Of a stretch of DNA of 7,762 bases, positions 1 to 6,673 are shown one piece after another; within the stretch, counting starts at the first letter, position 1; each line of letters starts with the position of its first letter. The notes below the pieces were generated by a model. That model saw nothing but the letters and a program-made list of their open reading frames with translations, was not told the origin of the DNA and did no database searches. This DNA comes from Candidatus Methanomethylicus sp. (lineage in GTDB: Archaea > Thermoproteota > Methanomethylicia > Methanomethylicales > Methanomethylicaceae), in contig JAJRAB010000014.1 of assembly GCA_028683025.1 (NCBI GenBank), positions 1-7,762 of the forward strand, written 5' to 3'. A program made the translations under genes and the position numbers.

Positions 1-1898
1 AACCTGGCGAAAAAATATTAGGTATTGACCTTGGAACAACCAACTCCGCCGCAGCCATATTCGAAGGTGGCCATGCGACGGTAATTCCAAGTGCCGAAGG
101 CCCAACCGCATCTGGAAAGATGTTCCCATCAGTTGTAGCCTTTACCAAAGATGGGCAACTGTTGGTTGGCGAACCTGCAAAAAGACAGGCAACTGCGAAC
201 CCGGAAGGAACGATCTATGAGATAAAACGGAAAATGGGCACAGATACTAAGGTAAACGTTTTTGGGAGAGAATATACTCCCCAGCAGATATCGTCCTTCA
301 TCCTTCAGAAAATAAAGAAAGATGCAGAGACCTATCTAGGCACATCAGTGAAGAAAGTTGTAATTACGGTCCCTGCTCACTTTAACGATAACCAACGTCA
401 AGCCACCAAAGATGCGGGTGAAATTGCAGGCTTCGAAGTCATGCGCATAATAAATGAACCTACTGCTGCATGCCTGTCCTACGGCATAGATAAGCTGGAA
501 AAGGACATGAAGATTCTCGTTTTCAGCTTTGGAGGAGGCACTCACGATGTTACAATTATGGACTTTGGCAAAGGCGTATTCCAGGTCCTTTCAACAAGCG
601 GTGATACCCAGACAGGCGGTTCAGACATAGATAGGGCATTGTCCGATTACATAATGGACGAATTCAAAAGGCAATCTAGTGTGGACCTTAGGAATGACCG
701 GATGGCAACAGCACGGTTGAAAGAAGCTGCAGAGCGCGCAAAAATTGAGCTTTCTACATTGATGACAACTGATATTGATCTACCATTCATCTATGCTGAC
801 GCTTCGGGACCAAAGAACCTCCATATGACCATAACCCGGACAAAGCTTGAGGAAGTTGCACAGCCTATTGTGCAAAAGACAGAACAAACACTCATGAGAG
901 CCATGCAGGATTCCAAACTAACACCCCAGAATATTGACAAGATAATCCTGATTGGTGGCACTACCCGAATGCCCATAGTTCAGAGGTTTGTAGAAAGGTT
1001 GATGGGCAAACCAGCAGAGCGTGGTGTTGATCCAATGGAATGTGTGGCTATTGGCGCTTCAATTCAGGGCGCTGTGCTGTCAGGAGAGGTAAAGGACATC
1101 CTGCTCTTGGATGTAACCCCAATTTCTCTGGGTGTTGAAACTCTTGGTGGAATCTTTACAAAACTCATAGACCGGAACACCACAATACCCACAAAGAAGA
1201 GCCAGGTATTTTCGACAGCCTCTGATTTTCAGACTGCAGTTACTATCCATGTGCTTCAAGGCGAACGTGCCATGGCAGGGGACAATATTTCGTTGGGTCA
1301 ATTTAACTTGGAAGGCATCCCGCCCGCACCCAAGGGGATCCCTCAGATTGAAGTTACATTTGACATCGACGCCAACGGCATATTGAATGTTACGGCCAAA
1401 GATTTGGGCACTAATAAGGCTGCTTCGATCAGAATTACCGCATCTACAAAGCTTTCCAAGGAAGATAAGGAAAGAATGGTTAAGGAATCCGAGCAATTTG
1501 CAGAGCAGGATCGAAAGAAGAGAGAGGCTGCTGAGCTTAGGAACAATGCTGACAGCGTAATATACACCGCAGAAAAAACAAAGAAAGACCTTACCGGAAA
1601 GTTGACGACTGACCAGATTGGGAAGATAGATGCAGGGATAACATCACTTAAGGAAGCACTGGCTGGAACTGATAATGACAAAATAAAGTCAAAAACAGAG
1701 GAATTGACAAAAATTTTGCAGGATATAGGCACTGTGATCTACCAGCAGGCTGCCGCCGAATATCAGAAGCAGCAGCAGGCGCAAACCGGTACCCAAGGCG
1801 GACCATCAGCTGGACCGTCGCCTGACCAATCCCAGAGTGGGGGCGGCCAAACACAAAGTGGAGACAAAGTAGTCGATGCTGATTATAAGGTGAAATAA
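1..1898 (+). CDS. dnaK: Molecular chaperone DnaK (Hsp70), 5'-truncated by window edge
   Basis: ATP-driven cytosolic chaperone that binds unfolded peptides and cycles with DnaJ and GrpE. The reading frame is open from the first base; 631 complete codons are visible from position 3, probably only a few residues short of full length. The phosphate-1 motif GIDLGTTNS is at visible residues 7-15, so the in-frame ATG at 120 is internal (residue 40) and not the start. Further landmarks are NEPTAA, ILIGGTTRMP, the interdomain linker KDILLLDVTP (residues 364-373), and a substrate-binding domain with FNLEGIPPAPKGIPQIEVTF. The tail is Q/G/S-rich and ends VVDADYKVK. The stretch between KRKMG and YLG is about 24 residues shorter than in E. 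coli DnaK, as in Gram-positive and archaeal forms. Odd: the usual DLGGGTFD motif reads SFGGGTHD, with Ser (codon 525-527) at the Mg/ATP-coordinating Asp position. Family identity is certain; full ATPase activity is not. Confidence 0.98.
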   Translation, partial: PGEKILGIDLGTTNSAAAIFEGGHATVIPSAEGPTASGKMFPSVVAFTKDGQLLVGEPAKRQATANPEGTIYEIKRKMGTDTKVNVFGREYTPQQISSFILQKIKKDAETYLGTSVKKVVITVPAHFNDNQRQATKDAGEIAGFEVMRIINEPTAACLSYGIDKLEKDMKILVFSFGGGTHDVTIMDFGKGVFQVLSTSGDTQTGGSDIDRALSDYIMDEFKRQSSVDLRNDRMATARLKEAAERAKIELSTLMTTDIDLPFIYADASGPKNLHMTITRTKLEEVAQPIVQKTEQTLMRAMQDSKLTPQNIDKIILIGGTTRMPIVQRFVERLMGKPAERGVDPMECVAIGASIQGAVLSGEVKDILLLDVTPISLGVETLGGIFTKLIDRNTTIPTKKSQVFSTASDFQTAVTIHVLQGERAMAGDNISLGQFNLEGIPPAPKGIPQIEVTFDIDANGILNVTAKDLGTNKAASIRITASTKLSKEDKERMVKESEQFAEQDRKKREAAELRNNADSVIYTAEKTKKDLTGKLTTDQIGKIDAGITSLKEALAGTDNDKIKSKTEELTKILQDIGTVIYQQAAAEYQKQQQAQTGTQGGPSAGPSPDQSQSGGGQTQSGDKVVDADYKVK

Positions 1899-1914
1899 GG
1901 CTACTCAAACTCCA

Positions 1915-1922
1915 TTTTTTTT
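1915..1922 (+). terminator. T8 tract between dnaK and dnaJ, possible archaeal terminator
   Basis: Eight consecutive T residues begin 17 bases after the dnaK stop codon, with no GC-rich hairpin before them. Archaeal RNA polymerase terminates on such oligo-T tracts, so dnaK and dnaJ may be partly uncoupled. The AT-rich stretch TTTTATCTTAA just after it could serve as a weak dnaJ TATA region, but I cannot separate the two readings. The rest of the 94-bp gap shows nothing else clear. Confidence 0.4.
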
Positions 1923-1992
1923 ATCTTAATCGGGCAATGACAGAGACAAACTGAAATAGCGGCGTTTCTTAAAGCAGAGGGTCGATGAAAAC

Positions 1993-3120
1993 ATGGCCAG
2001 CAAAAGAGATTATTACGAAGTCCTTGGTGTAAAAAAAGAGTCATCTCCAGAAGAGATCAAGGATGCTTACCGCAAACTGGCTATGCAATATCACCCTGAT
2101 CGGAATAAAGCACCCGAAGCCGAAGAAAAATTTAAGGAAATATCTGAAGCTTATGCAGTTCTTTCAGATCCCAGCAAACGCAACCAGTACGATAACCTGG
2201 GTCAGGATAGCTTTAGGCAGCAGTATTCCCAGGAGGATATTTTCCGTGGTGCAGATTTCGAGTCCATTTTCGGAGGCGGTCTGGGTGACATATTTGATTT
2301 CTTCTTCGGCGGTGGAGGAGGAAGGGGATTTGGGGGCGGTTATTCCCAACGAGTTGTAAGAGGTAACGACCTGCTTTATGAAGTAGAAATAACCCTCGAA
2401 GAAGCTGCCAAGGGAGTTGAAAAAGAGATCGAAGTTCCACGAACTGAGCATTGTGATGTGTGCGCTGGAACTGGGGCTAGTCCGGGAACATCGCCCGAAA
2501 CCTGCTCGAAATGCGGTGGGCGTGGTCAGGTGCAAAAGATCCACCAAAGCGGCTACGCCAGATTTGTCCAGATCACGCCTTGCCCAACATGCCGTGGGAC
2601 TGGAACGGTCATACCGTCCCCATGCAGCGCTTGTCGGGGTAGCGGCGTTGTTAAGAAAAAACGGAAAATAACTATTAAAATTCCACCAGGCGTAGATGAT
2701 GGAGCACAACTTAGACTAAGGGGAGAAGGCGATGTGTCGCCCAATGGAGGTCCACCAGGTGACCTATATACCCAGGTCCATGTAATTCCTAATCCAAACT
2801 TTAGACGCGAAGGGTCCGATCTAATTTATGAGCTTAACATTGGATTTGCCCAGGCTGCACTTGGAGCTGAGGTTTCCGTTCCACTTCTGGATGGCACTGC
2901 CATGCTTACCATAAACCCTGGCACACAACCTAGCGCAATATTGCGAATGAAAGGCAGAGGGATGCCAAGGTATGGTGGCTTTGGCAGAGGAGACTTGCTA
3001 GTTCATGTAAATATTTCAATTCCAGATCGATTGAATCAGCGCCAAAAGGAGCTTCTGGAAGAACTGGCCAAAGAATTCAACCAAAATGTAAAAAGCAGTG
3101 GCAAATTTTTCCGCTTCTAA
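1993..3120 (+). CDS. dnaJ: Chaperone protein DnaJ (type I Hsp40)
   Basis: Co-chaperone that delivers unfolded clients to DnaK and stimulates its ATPase through the J domain. At 375 residues it is normal length for a type I DnaJ and all domains are intact. The J domain covers residues 5-70 with HPD at 34-36. A Gly/Phe-rich segment follows at about 92-117. Four zinc-binding CxxCxGxG motifs start at C154, C171, C197 and C211. The C-terminal client-binding region includes VDDGAQLRLRGEG, GGPPGDLY and RYGGFGRGDLLVHV. The start at 1993 gives MASKRDYYEVLG, the usual J-domain beginning; GAGGG at 1977-1981 is a plausible ribosome site about 11 bases upstream. The ATG at 1985 is out of frame. It lies 94 bp after dnaK, the usual order, so joint heat-shock expression is likely. 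No missing residues were seen. Confidence 0.98.
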   Translation: MASKRDYYEVLGVKKESSPEEIKDAYRKLAMQYHPDRNKAPEAEEKFKEISEAYAVLSDPSKRNQYDNLGQDSFRQQYSQEDIFRGADFESIFGGGLGDIFDFFFGGGGGRGFGGGYSQRVVRGNDLLYEVEITLEEAAKGVEKEIEVPRTEHCDVCAGTGASPGTSPETCSKCGGRGQVQKIHQSGYARFVQITPCPTCRGTGTVIPSPCSACRGSGVVKKKRKITIKIPPGVDDGAQLRLRGEGDVSPNGGPPGDLYTQVHVIPNPNFRREGSDLIYELNIGFAQAALGAEVSVPLLDGTAMLTINPGTQPSAILRMKGRGMPRYGGFGRGDLLVHVNISIPDRLNQRQKELLEELAKEFNQNVKSSGKFFRF

Positions 3121-3123
3121 TGA

Positions 3124-3133
3124 TTTTTTCTTT
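3124..3133 (+). terminator. Oligo-T terminator after dnaJ
   Basis: TTTTTTCTTT begins three bases after the dnaJ stop codon without a preceding hairpin, the form expected of an archaeal intrinsic terminator. A TATA-like element for the next gene follows within about 30 bases, which supports a transcription unit boundary here. Confidence 0.5.
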
Positions 3134-3158
3134 AGATCATGTCTGGAAAAATGTAACA

Positions 3159-3168
3159 TTTTAATATT
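3159..3168 (+). promoter_or_regulatory. TATA box for the iron-sulfur/LUD gene pair
   Basis: TTTTAATATT lies about 30 bases before the ATG at 3194. Archaeal transcription starts about 25 bases past the TATA centre, which would put the 5' end at about 3187-3191. The mRNA would then be leaderless or nearly so, in keeping with the absence of any Shine-Dalgarno sequence in front of this gene. Confidence 0.5.
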
Positions 3169-3193
3169 GCCATTGGAAAACTAACAACCTCTG

Positions 3194-3922
3194 ATGTTTA
3201 TGAATGGAAAGGCACTCTATTGGATGGGATGCATGTCGCGTCTGAAGGTAAAAAGTATATCCGATTCCACCATGAAACTGCTTCGACTTTTGCAAATTCC
3301 ATTTGATACCTTGGGCGAAGAAGAAGGTTGTTGTGGTTCGATTCTGCTGAGAACTGGCCAAATAGACGATGCAAAACGCCTTGCTATTAAAAATCTTGCA
3401 ATAATAAAATCAAGAGGTTATGACACCGTCGTAATGAGCTGTCCGGGATGTTTCAAAACCATTTCAACAGAATATGCCCAATTTGTTGGCAATCTTCCAT
3501 TTAGGGTTTATCACATATCTCAGTTTCTGCTTGAAAAGCAAGATGCACTAAAGCGCAACCTAAAGCCTCTCCCAGTCCGAGTGGTTTACCATGATCCATG
3601 CCACCTTGGGCGATCAATGGGTATCTACGAAGAACCCCGTAATTTAATCAAACTAATTCCAAACATTGAACTTGTGGAATTCAAGCAAAATCGATCAAAG
3701 GCATTGTGCTGCGGTTCTGGAGGAGGTGTGCGATCAGTATTCCCGGAATTATCCACTGAGGTGGCAAAGAACACAATGGGGGGACCCCTTAATGCCACTG
3801 GCGCCCACATAATTGTCACTTCCTGTCCCTTCTGCAATTTTAATTTTAAAAATGCAAGGATGAATGACGTTGAGGTGATAGATCTTCCGGAACTTATTTT
3901 GCGATCATGGGGGGCTCAATAA
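3194..3922 (+). CDS. Two-CCG-domain (Fe-S)-binding protein, LutA/HdrB-like
   Basis: Probable electron-transfer subunit of the LutA/LldE, GlpC C-terminal and HdrB superfamily, whose CCG domains bind iron-sulfur clusters. The 242 residues hold two complete cysteine-rich domains and little else. Domain 1 has C13, C46-C47 and C83/C86 (GCM, GCCGS, CPGC). Domain 2 has C136, C172-C173 and C211/C214 (DPCHLG, LCCGSGGG, CPFC). The protein contains exactly these ten cysteines. Its length matches LutA (about 240), and there is no N-terminal ferredoxin domain as in GlpC. The start at 3194 suits the TATA box at 3159-3168; the in-frame ATG at 3200 would remove only two residues. The stop overlaps the start of the LUD gene (TAATG), so the two are probably translated together and form one complex. 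A heterodisulfide-reductase-like role is the main alternative to lactate oxidation. Confidence 0.88.
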   Translation: MFMNGKALYWMGCMSRLKVKSISDSTMKLLRLLQIPFDTLGEEEGCCGSILLRTGQIDDAKRLAIKNLAIIKSRGYDTVVMSCPGCFKTISTEYAQFVGNLPFRVYHISQFLLEKQDALKRNLKPLPVRVVYHDPCHLGRSMGIYEEPRNLIKLIPNIELVEFKQNRSKALCCGSGGGVRSVFPELSTEVAKNTMGGPLNATGAHIIVTSCPFCNFNFKNARMNDVEVIDLPELILRSWGAQ

Positions 3923-3924
3923 TG
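3910..3924 (+). promoter_or_regulatory. G-rich ribosome site and TAATG overlap deciding the LUD gene start
   Basis: Five G residues at 3910-3914 stand 7 bases before the ATG at 3922, whose A is the last base of the preceding TAA stop. This spacing and overlap favour 3922 over the in-frame ATG at 3907, which has no ribosome site at a suitable distance and would add only the five residues MGGSI. Confidence 0.5.
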
Positions 3925-5211
3925 GCAAAACCCAATAAAAAAGAATGGCTTGAGCCGAAGCGAAAGGAAATTATGGAATGGATGTCTGATGAAAGACGGA
4001 GGACTGGAATTGGCAGAGCGGTAAATGCATATACCTCCGCCAAGGAAAATGCCCTAAAACGGCTTCCAGAATTGGAAGAGATGCGGAAGGAAGTGCGTGC
4101 CATCAAAGAGCGTTCGATAGCTGAGATGGATGAATTAACAAAAATAACAATGGATTCGGTGACCGAGGTCAAGGGAATACCCTATTTAGCAAAGGATATG
4201 TGCCAAGCCCATAGCATTTTTTCATCAATAGTTGGGGAAGGCAAATTAATAGTCAAATCAAAATCCTTGACAAGCGAAGAAATTCTGTTAAATGAGATGC
4301 TTGAAGAAAATGGGAATAAGATTTTTGAAACTGATCTTGGCGAATTCATAATCCAATTGAGACATGAAAAACCAACTCACGTAATTAACCCTTCTGTCCA
4401 TGTACCTCGGGAAGAGGTGGCACTGACTTTCTCAAAGCTTCTTGGGCACAAGGTTGATCCCGATATTCCTGGCCTCGTCAATGTTGCTAGGGAATATCTT
4501 AGAGAAAAATTCTGCAATGCTAACATTGGGATATCTGGCGCCAATGTTGTCGCAGCCAAAACGGGCACCCTTTTCATCATTGAGAACGAAGGGAATGCAA
4601 GATTCGTAAGCAATGCTCCTCCAGTCCATATATGTTTAACTGGAATCGAAAAACTAGTCCCATCACTGGCTGACGCGTTCAAAGTAGTTCAGGTTTTGCC
4701 ACCCTATGCCACAGGGGTTCTGATGGCTGCTTATGTATCCCTCATTACTGGTCCCAGCAAGACTGCTGACATTGAAAAGACAATTGTATACGGTGCCCAC
4801 GGACCCAAAGAACTTCATGTTATACTTTTGGATAATGGACGCTCAGCGATGGCTAAGGATCCTATTTTCAGAGAAGCACTATATTGCCTTAGGTGCGGTG
4901 GCTGCATGTATGAATGTCCCGTATACCAAGTGATTGGCGGCTCATTTGGCAACAATTACTTCGGTGGCATAGGCATAATTTGGAGTGCCTTCACCCGCGG
5001 TGAAGCTACGGTGGCTGCAGCCATTGATGCTTGCACAAAATGCGGAAGGTGCAAGGAAGTTTGTCCCCTGGAGATCGACACGCCAAAAATGGTTGAGCAT
5101 CTTAAGCAGAAGCTTGCAAAGAAGGGATATATTCAATCGCAACATAAAAAAATTAGGGAAAGCATCAATAAAAATGGGAATCCATTTGGCATAAAGAAAG
5201 GAATTAAGTGA
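3922..5211 (+). CDS. LUD-domain protein with two [4Fe-4S] motifs, LutB-like
   Basis: Member of the LutB/LldF/YkgF family, which with LutA forms the iron-sulfur part of the LutABC L-lactate oxidation system; archaeal relatives may serve other oxidases. The chosen start gives 429 residues. The N-terminal part is charged and helical. The LUD domain runs to about residue 305, with KSKSLTSEEI (113-122), ETDLGEFIIQL (136-146), GTLFIIENEGNARFVSN (215-231) and GPSKTADIEK (277-286). Two ferredoxin-like motifs follow: C322/C325/C328/C332 and C371/C374/C377/C381, each followed by Pro. It is shorter than Bacillus LutB (about 480), ending in a short basic tail without the usual C-terminal extension. It is coupled by TAATG to the CCG-domain gene. 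Neither LutC nor a flavin dehydrogenase is in the window, so the electron donor is unknown. Family call is firm; substrate is inference. Confidence 0.88.
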   Translation: MAKPNKKEWLEPKRKEIMEWMSDERRRTGIGRAVNAYTSAKENALKRLPELEEMRKEVRAIKERSIAEMDELTKITMDSVTEVKGIPYLAKDMCQAHSIFSSIVGEGKLIVKSKSLTSEEILLNEMLEENGNKIFETDLGEFIIQLRHEKPTHVINPSVHVPREEVALTFSKLLGHKVDPDIPGLVNVAREYLREKFCNANIGISGANVVAAKTGTLFIIENEGNARFVSNAPPVHICLTGIEKLVPSLADAFKVVQVLPPYATGVLMAAYVSLITGPSKTADIEKTIVYGAHGPKELHVILLDNGRSAMAKDPIFREALYCLRCGGCMYECPVYQVIGGSFGNNYFGGIGIIWSAFTRGEATVAAAIDACTKCGRCKEVCPLEIDTPKMVEHLKQKLAKKGYIQSQHKKIRESINKNGNPFGIKKGIK

Positions 5212-5212
5212 C

Positions 5213-5220
5213 TTTTTTTT
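5213..5220 (+). terminator. T8 terminator after the LUD gene
   Basis: Eight T residues begin one base after the TGA stop. No hairpin is present. It sits in the 21-bp gap between this gene and the convergent CdvB-like gene, so it would limit read-through into the opposite strand. Confidence 0.5.
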
Positions 5221-5232
5221 GAGGCTAATAAT

Positions 5233-5841
5233 TCATATTCCTAGCAGTTCCCTTTTTCTTTCTAGCTCTGGGATTTTGGGTAACATTTTTGAAAGCTGTT
5301 CCTCAGCGATTGATGAAGCCTCGTTAAGGATACTGTTGCTTTCTTCAGAAGCATAGGCTACATCCATAGGTCTTCCGGTGTATTGAGTCGCTTCAACCAT
5401 CACTCCCTGAAGCAGGTCATTCAATTTATAAACAGACTGATCCGCTTCTGGAACTACTTGGGTCATTCCTCCATAGATGCTATTAATGGCTTCCAAAGCT
5501 GGGGCAACATTCGCCGCCACATCCCCGTACTCTTTCACTGTGGCCAACCTCACGGATATCTGCTCTAGCGCCAGCCGGGTTGTGGCTATCATCTTCGCCA
5601 ATTTTCTGACTTCTGTGAGTTCGGTGGCATATATTTTTGCCCTTGTCATGTCCCTTTTGGAATAGAAGTGGACGACCTGATCAAACAAACCTCGATCATA
5701 TTCTTTGATCCTTGCACTTTTGATGTCCAGCATCTGAATCTGTTGCATAACTATTCTGATTGCTTCTTCGAGTTGAGGTTTTAATGGAGATTTTGACTTT
5801 TTGATCTCCTTGCGTGACTCCCATCTTTTTAGGAAGTCCAT
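5233..5841 (-). CDS. Snf7/CdvB-family ESCRT-III-like protein
   Basis: Likely a membrane-remodelling filament protein of the archaeal CdvB/ESCRT-III (Snf7) family, which acts in division, vesicle formation or membrane repair. With the start at 5841 it has 202 residues, beginning MDFLKRWESRK. The region from about 17 to 155 matches the Snf7 helical core: a basic first helix, KIYATELTEVRKLAKMI (69-85), LALEQISVRLATVKEYGDV (90-108), and NDLLQGVMVEA (141-151). It resembles crenarchaeal CdvB1/B2 paralogs as I remember them. Near the C-terminus LPKIP (187-191) resembles a MIM2 motif that binds MIT domains of Vps4/CdvC. No winged-helix region is present. A longer reading from 5901 adds 20 residues but would place the TATA-like element inside the gene, so it was not chosen. 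No CdvC or CdvA is nearby. Family call is good; the cellular role is inference. Confidence 0.85.
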   Translation of the reverse strand: MDFLKRWESRKEIKKSKSPLKPQLEEAIRIVMQQIQMLDIKSARIKEYDRGLFDQVVHFYSKRDMTRAKIYATELTEVRKLAKMIATTRLALEQISVRLATVKEYGDVAANVAPALEAINSIYGGMTQVVPEADQSVYKLNDLLQGVMVEATQYTGRPMDVAYASEESNSILNEASSIAEEQLSKMLPKIPELERKRELLGI

Positions 5842-5875
5842 TTTATTATCATCAACTCCATTATCATTGTATAGA

Positions 5876-5884
5876 GTATAAAAG
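5876..5884 (-). promoter_or_regulatory. TATA box for the CdvB-like gene
   Basis: Read on the - strand the sequence is CTTTTATAC. Transcription would start near 5854, leaving a leader of about 13 bases before the ATG at 5841. A GGAG at 5859-5856 is 14 bases from the start and probably too far upstream to act as a ribosome site. Confidence 0.5.
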
Positions 5885-5912
5885 GATTGGTAGGAATTCA
5901 AAAATGATGTAA

Positions 5913-5937
5913 AAATACCATTAAATCCATGGTATTT
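5913..5937. repeat. Perfect 9-bp inverted repeat in the divergent promoter region (candidate operator)
   Basis: AAATACCAT (5913-5921) and ATGGTATTT (5929-5937) are exact reverse complements separated by 7 bases. The element ends 8 bases before the TATA box of the DUF47 gene and lies about 29 bases upstream of the TATA box of the CdvB-like gene. Its size and position suit a dimeric regulator binding between divergent genes. The regulator is not identifiable from the window. Confidence 0.55.
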
Positions 5938-5946
5938 ACGTAATAC
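5932..5946. repeat. Second, overlapping inverted repeat next to the DUF47 TATA box
   Basis: GTATT (5932-5936) and AATAC (5942-5946) are reverse complements around TACGT, and the 8-bp palindrome TTACGTAA lies inside. With the larger repeat it makes three copies of an AATAC(C/T) half-site at 5914-5919 (+), 5931-5936 (-) and 5942-5947 (+). It covers the position where TFB would contact the DUF47 promoter, so a protein bound here could repress that gene. Confidence 0.4.
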
Positions 5947-5952
5947 TTATAT
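5946..5952 (+). promoter_or_regulatory. TATA box for the DUF47 gene
   Basis: CTTATAT has its centre about 38 bases before the ATG at 5987, predicting a transcription start near 5974 and a leader of roughly 12 bases. The overlapping inverted repeats immediately upstream suggest regulated use. Confidence 0.45.
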
Positions 5953-5974
5953 CACATGCAACGAAAATATTCAA

Positions 5975-5980
5975 GAAGGT
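5975..5980 (+). promoter_or_regulatory. Ribosome binding site of the DUF47 gene
   Basis: GAAGGT stands 6 bases before the ATG at 5987 and partly matches AGGAGGTGA. It supports 5987 over the in-frame ATG at 6017, which has no comparable element. Confidence 0.5.
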
Positions 5981-5986
5981 TATTTA

Positions 5987-6670
5987 ATGCTCGGATCTGG
6001 TCATGTCGGAATCTGGATGGGACGCCAAGAGGAAAAAGTAATCATACAAACCTGCGAGAAACACCTTGAAAAAATTTTCAGCATCGTCGACAAGTTCAAA
6101 GTATTTACTGATGCCTATTGCACAAACGACTTGGAAGAGGCGACAAGACTAGCAAGGAATATTGCAACACTTGAACGTGAGGCCGATGAGATCAAGGAAG
6201 AAGTCATTGATAATTTAATGGAAAGTACACTCCACCCGATGGACCAAGATGAAATAATGAGGCTTATTCTTACATCTGATGATATCGCTTCTCAGCTGAA
6301 ATCAGCCACCCGCAAGATGCTTTTTTCCCATGCCAATGAAATACCTGAAATCGTCAAGTCGGGTCTCAAACAAATGGTCAATGCCCTGATGGAAGAGATG
6401 GCAGCCCTTATGGAAACTATTGCGTCATTACAGGCTCACCGAAATGATGTATTCGACAAGGCTGAAAAAACCGAACGCATGGAAGAGATAATTGATGATT
6501 TAAGGGTAGATCTTCTTGCACAAATTTTGGATTGGGCCGACACAGCAATTCATATCCGGGATTGGCTCATGATTAAAGAGGCTGTCGAAAACATTGAGTT
6601 ATCATCCGATAAGATTGAAGACACCGCTGATGTACTGAGGGCAATCGCAATTTTAAGAGGAAACCGATGA
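5987..6670 (+). CDS. DUF47/PhoU-like phosphate transport accessory protein
   Basis: Member of the TIGR00153/DUF47 family (PhoU_div), cytoplasmic helical-bundle proteins that usually accompany PiT phosphate permeases and are thought to control them. It has 227 residues, typical for the family, and is helical and acidic throughout. Characteristic stretches are IATLEREADEIKEEVIDNLM (residues 59-78), then HPMDQDEIMRLILTSDDI, and a C-terminal helix containing LSSDKIEDTADVLRAIAI. The acidic EREAD and DKIEDTAD segments match the metal-binding helices of PhoU-fold proteins. The start at 5987 has a ribosome site; starting at 6017 would lose ten residues (MLGSGHVGIW) that are not typical of the family. 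It faces a PiT permease gene convergently, which supports a phosphate role despite the separate promoters. It is divergent from the CdvB-like gene across a palindromic promoter region. The exact mechanism of this family is not settled. Confidence 0.9.
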   Translation: MLGSGHVGIWMGRQEEKVIIQTCEKHLEKIFSIVDKFKVFTDAYCTNDLEEATRLARNIATLEREADEIKEEVIDNLMESTLHPMDQDEIMRLILTSDDIASQLKSATRKMLFSHANEIPEIVKSGLKQMVNALMEEMAALMETIASLQAHRNDVFDKAEKTERMEEIIDDLRVDLLAQILDWADTAIHIRDWLMIKEAVENIELSSDKIEDTADVLRAIAILRGNR

Positions 6671-6673
6671 TCC

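Noticed and set aside
1080..1496. 138-codon open frame on the - strand inside dnaK
   Set aside because: It is antisense to the highly conserved substrate-binding region and has no recognisable domain; its length follows from the dnaK codon pattern.
120..1898. dnaK starting at the ATG at 120
   Set aside because: The frame is open upstream to base 1 and encodes the phosphate-1 motif GIDLGTTNS at the expected N-terminal position, so this Met is internal.
2260..2345. Gly-codon-rich tract in dnaJ as a possible DNA repeat
   Set aside because: It encodes the normal Gly/Phe linker of DnaJ and has no regular unit at the DNA level.
2164..2709. 181-codon open frame on the - strand inside dnaJ
   Set aside because: It lies opposite the zinc-finger and Gly-rich regions, shows no family features, and dnaJ is intact on the other strand.
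3335..3344. GGTTCGATTC, resembling a tRNA T-arm
   Set aside because: It encodes part of the conserved CCGS segment of the CCG-domain protein and has no acceptor, D or anticodon arms around it.
5842..5901. Twenty extra N-terminal residues for the CdvB-like protein (start at 5901)
   Set aside because: The segment is unlike family N-termini and contains the TATA-like CTTTTATAC at the right distance upstream of the ATG at 5841.
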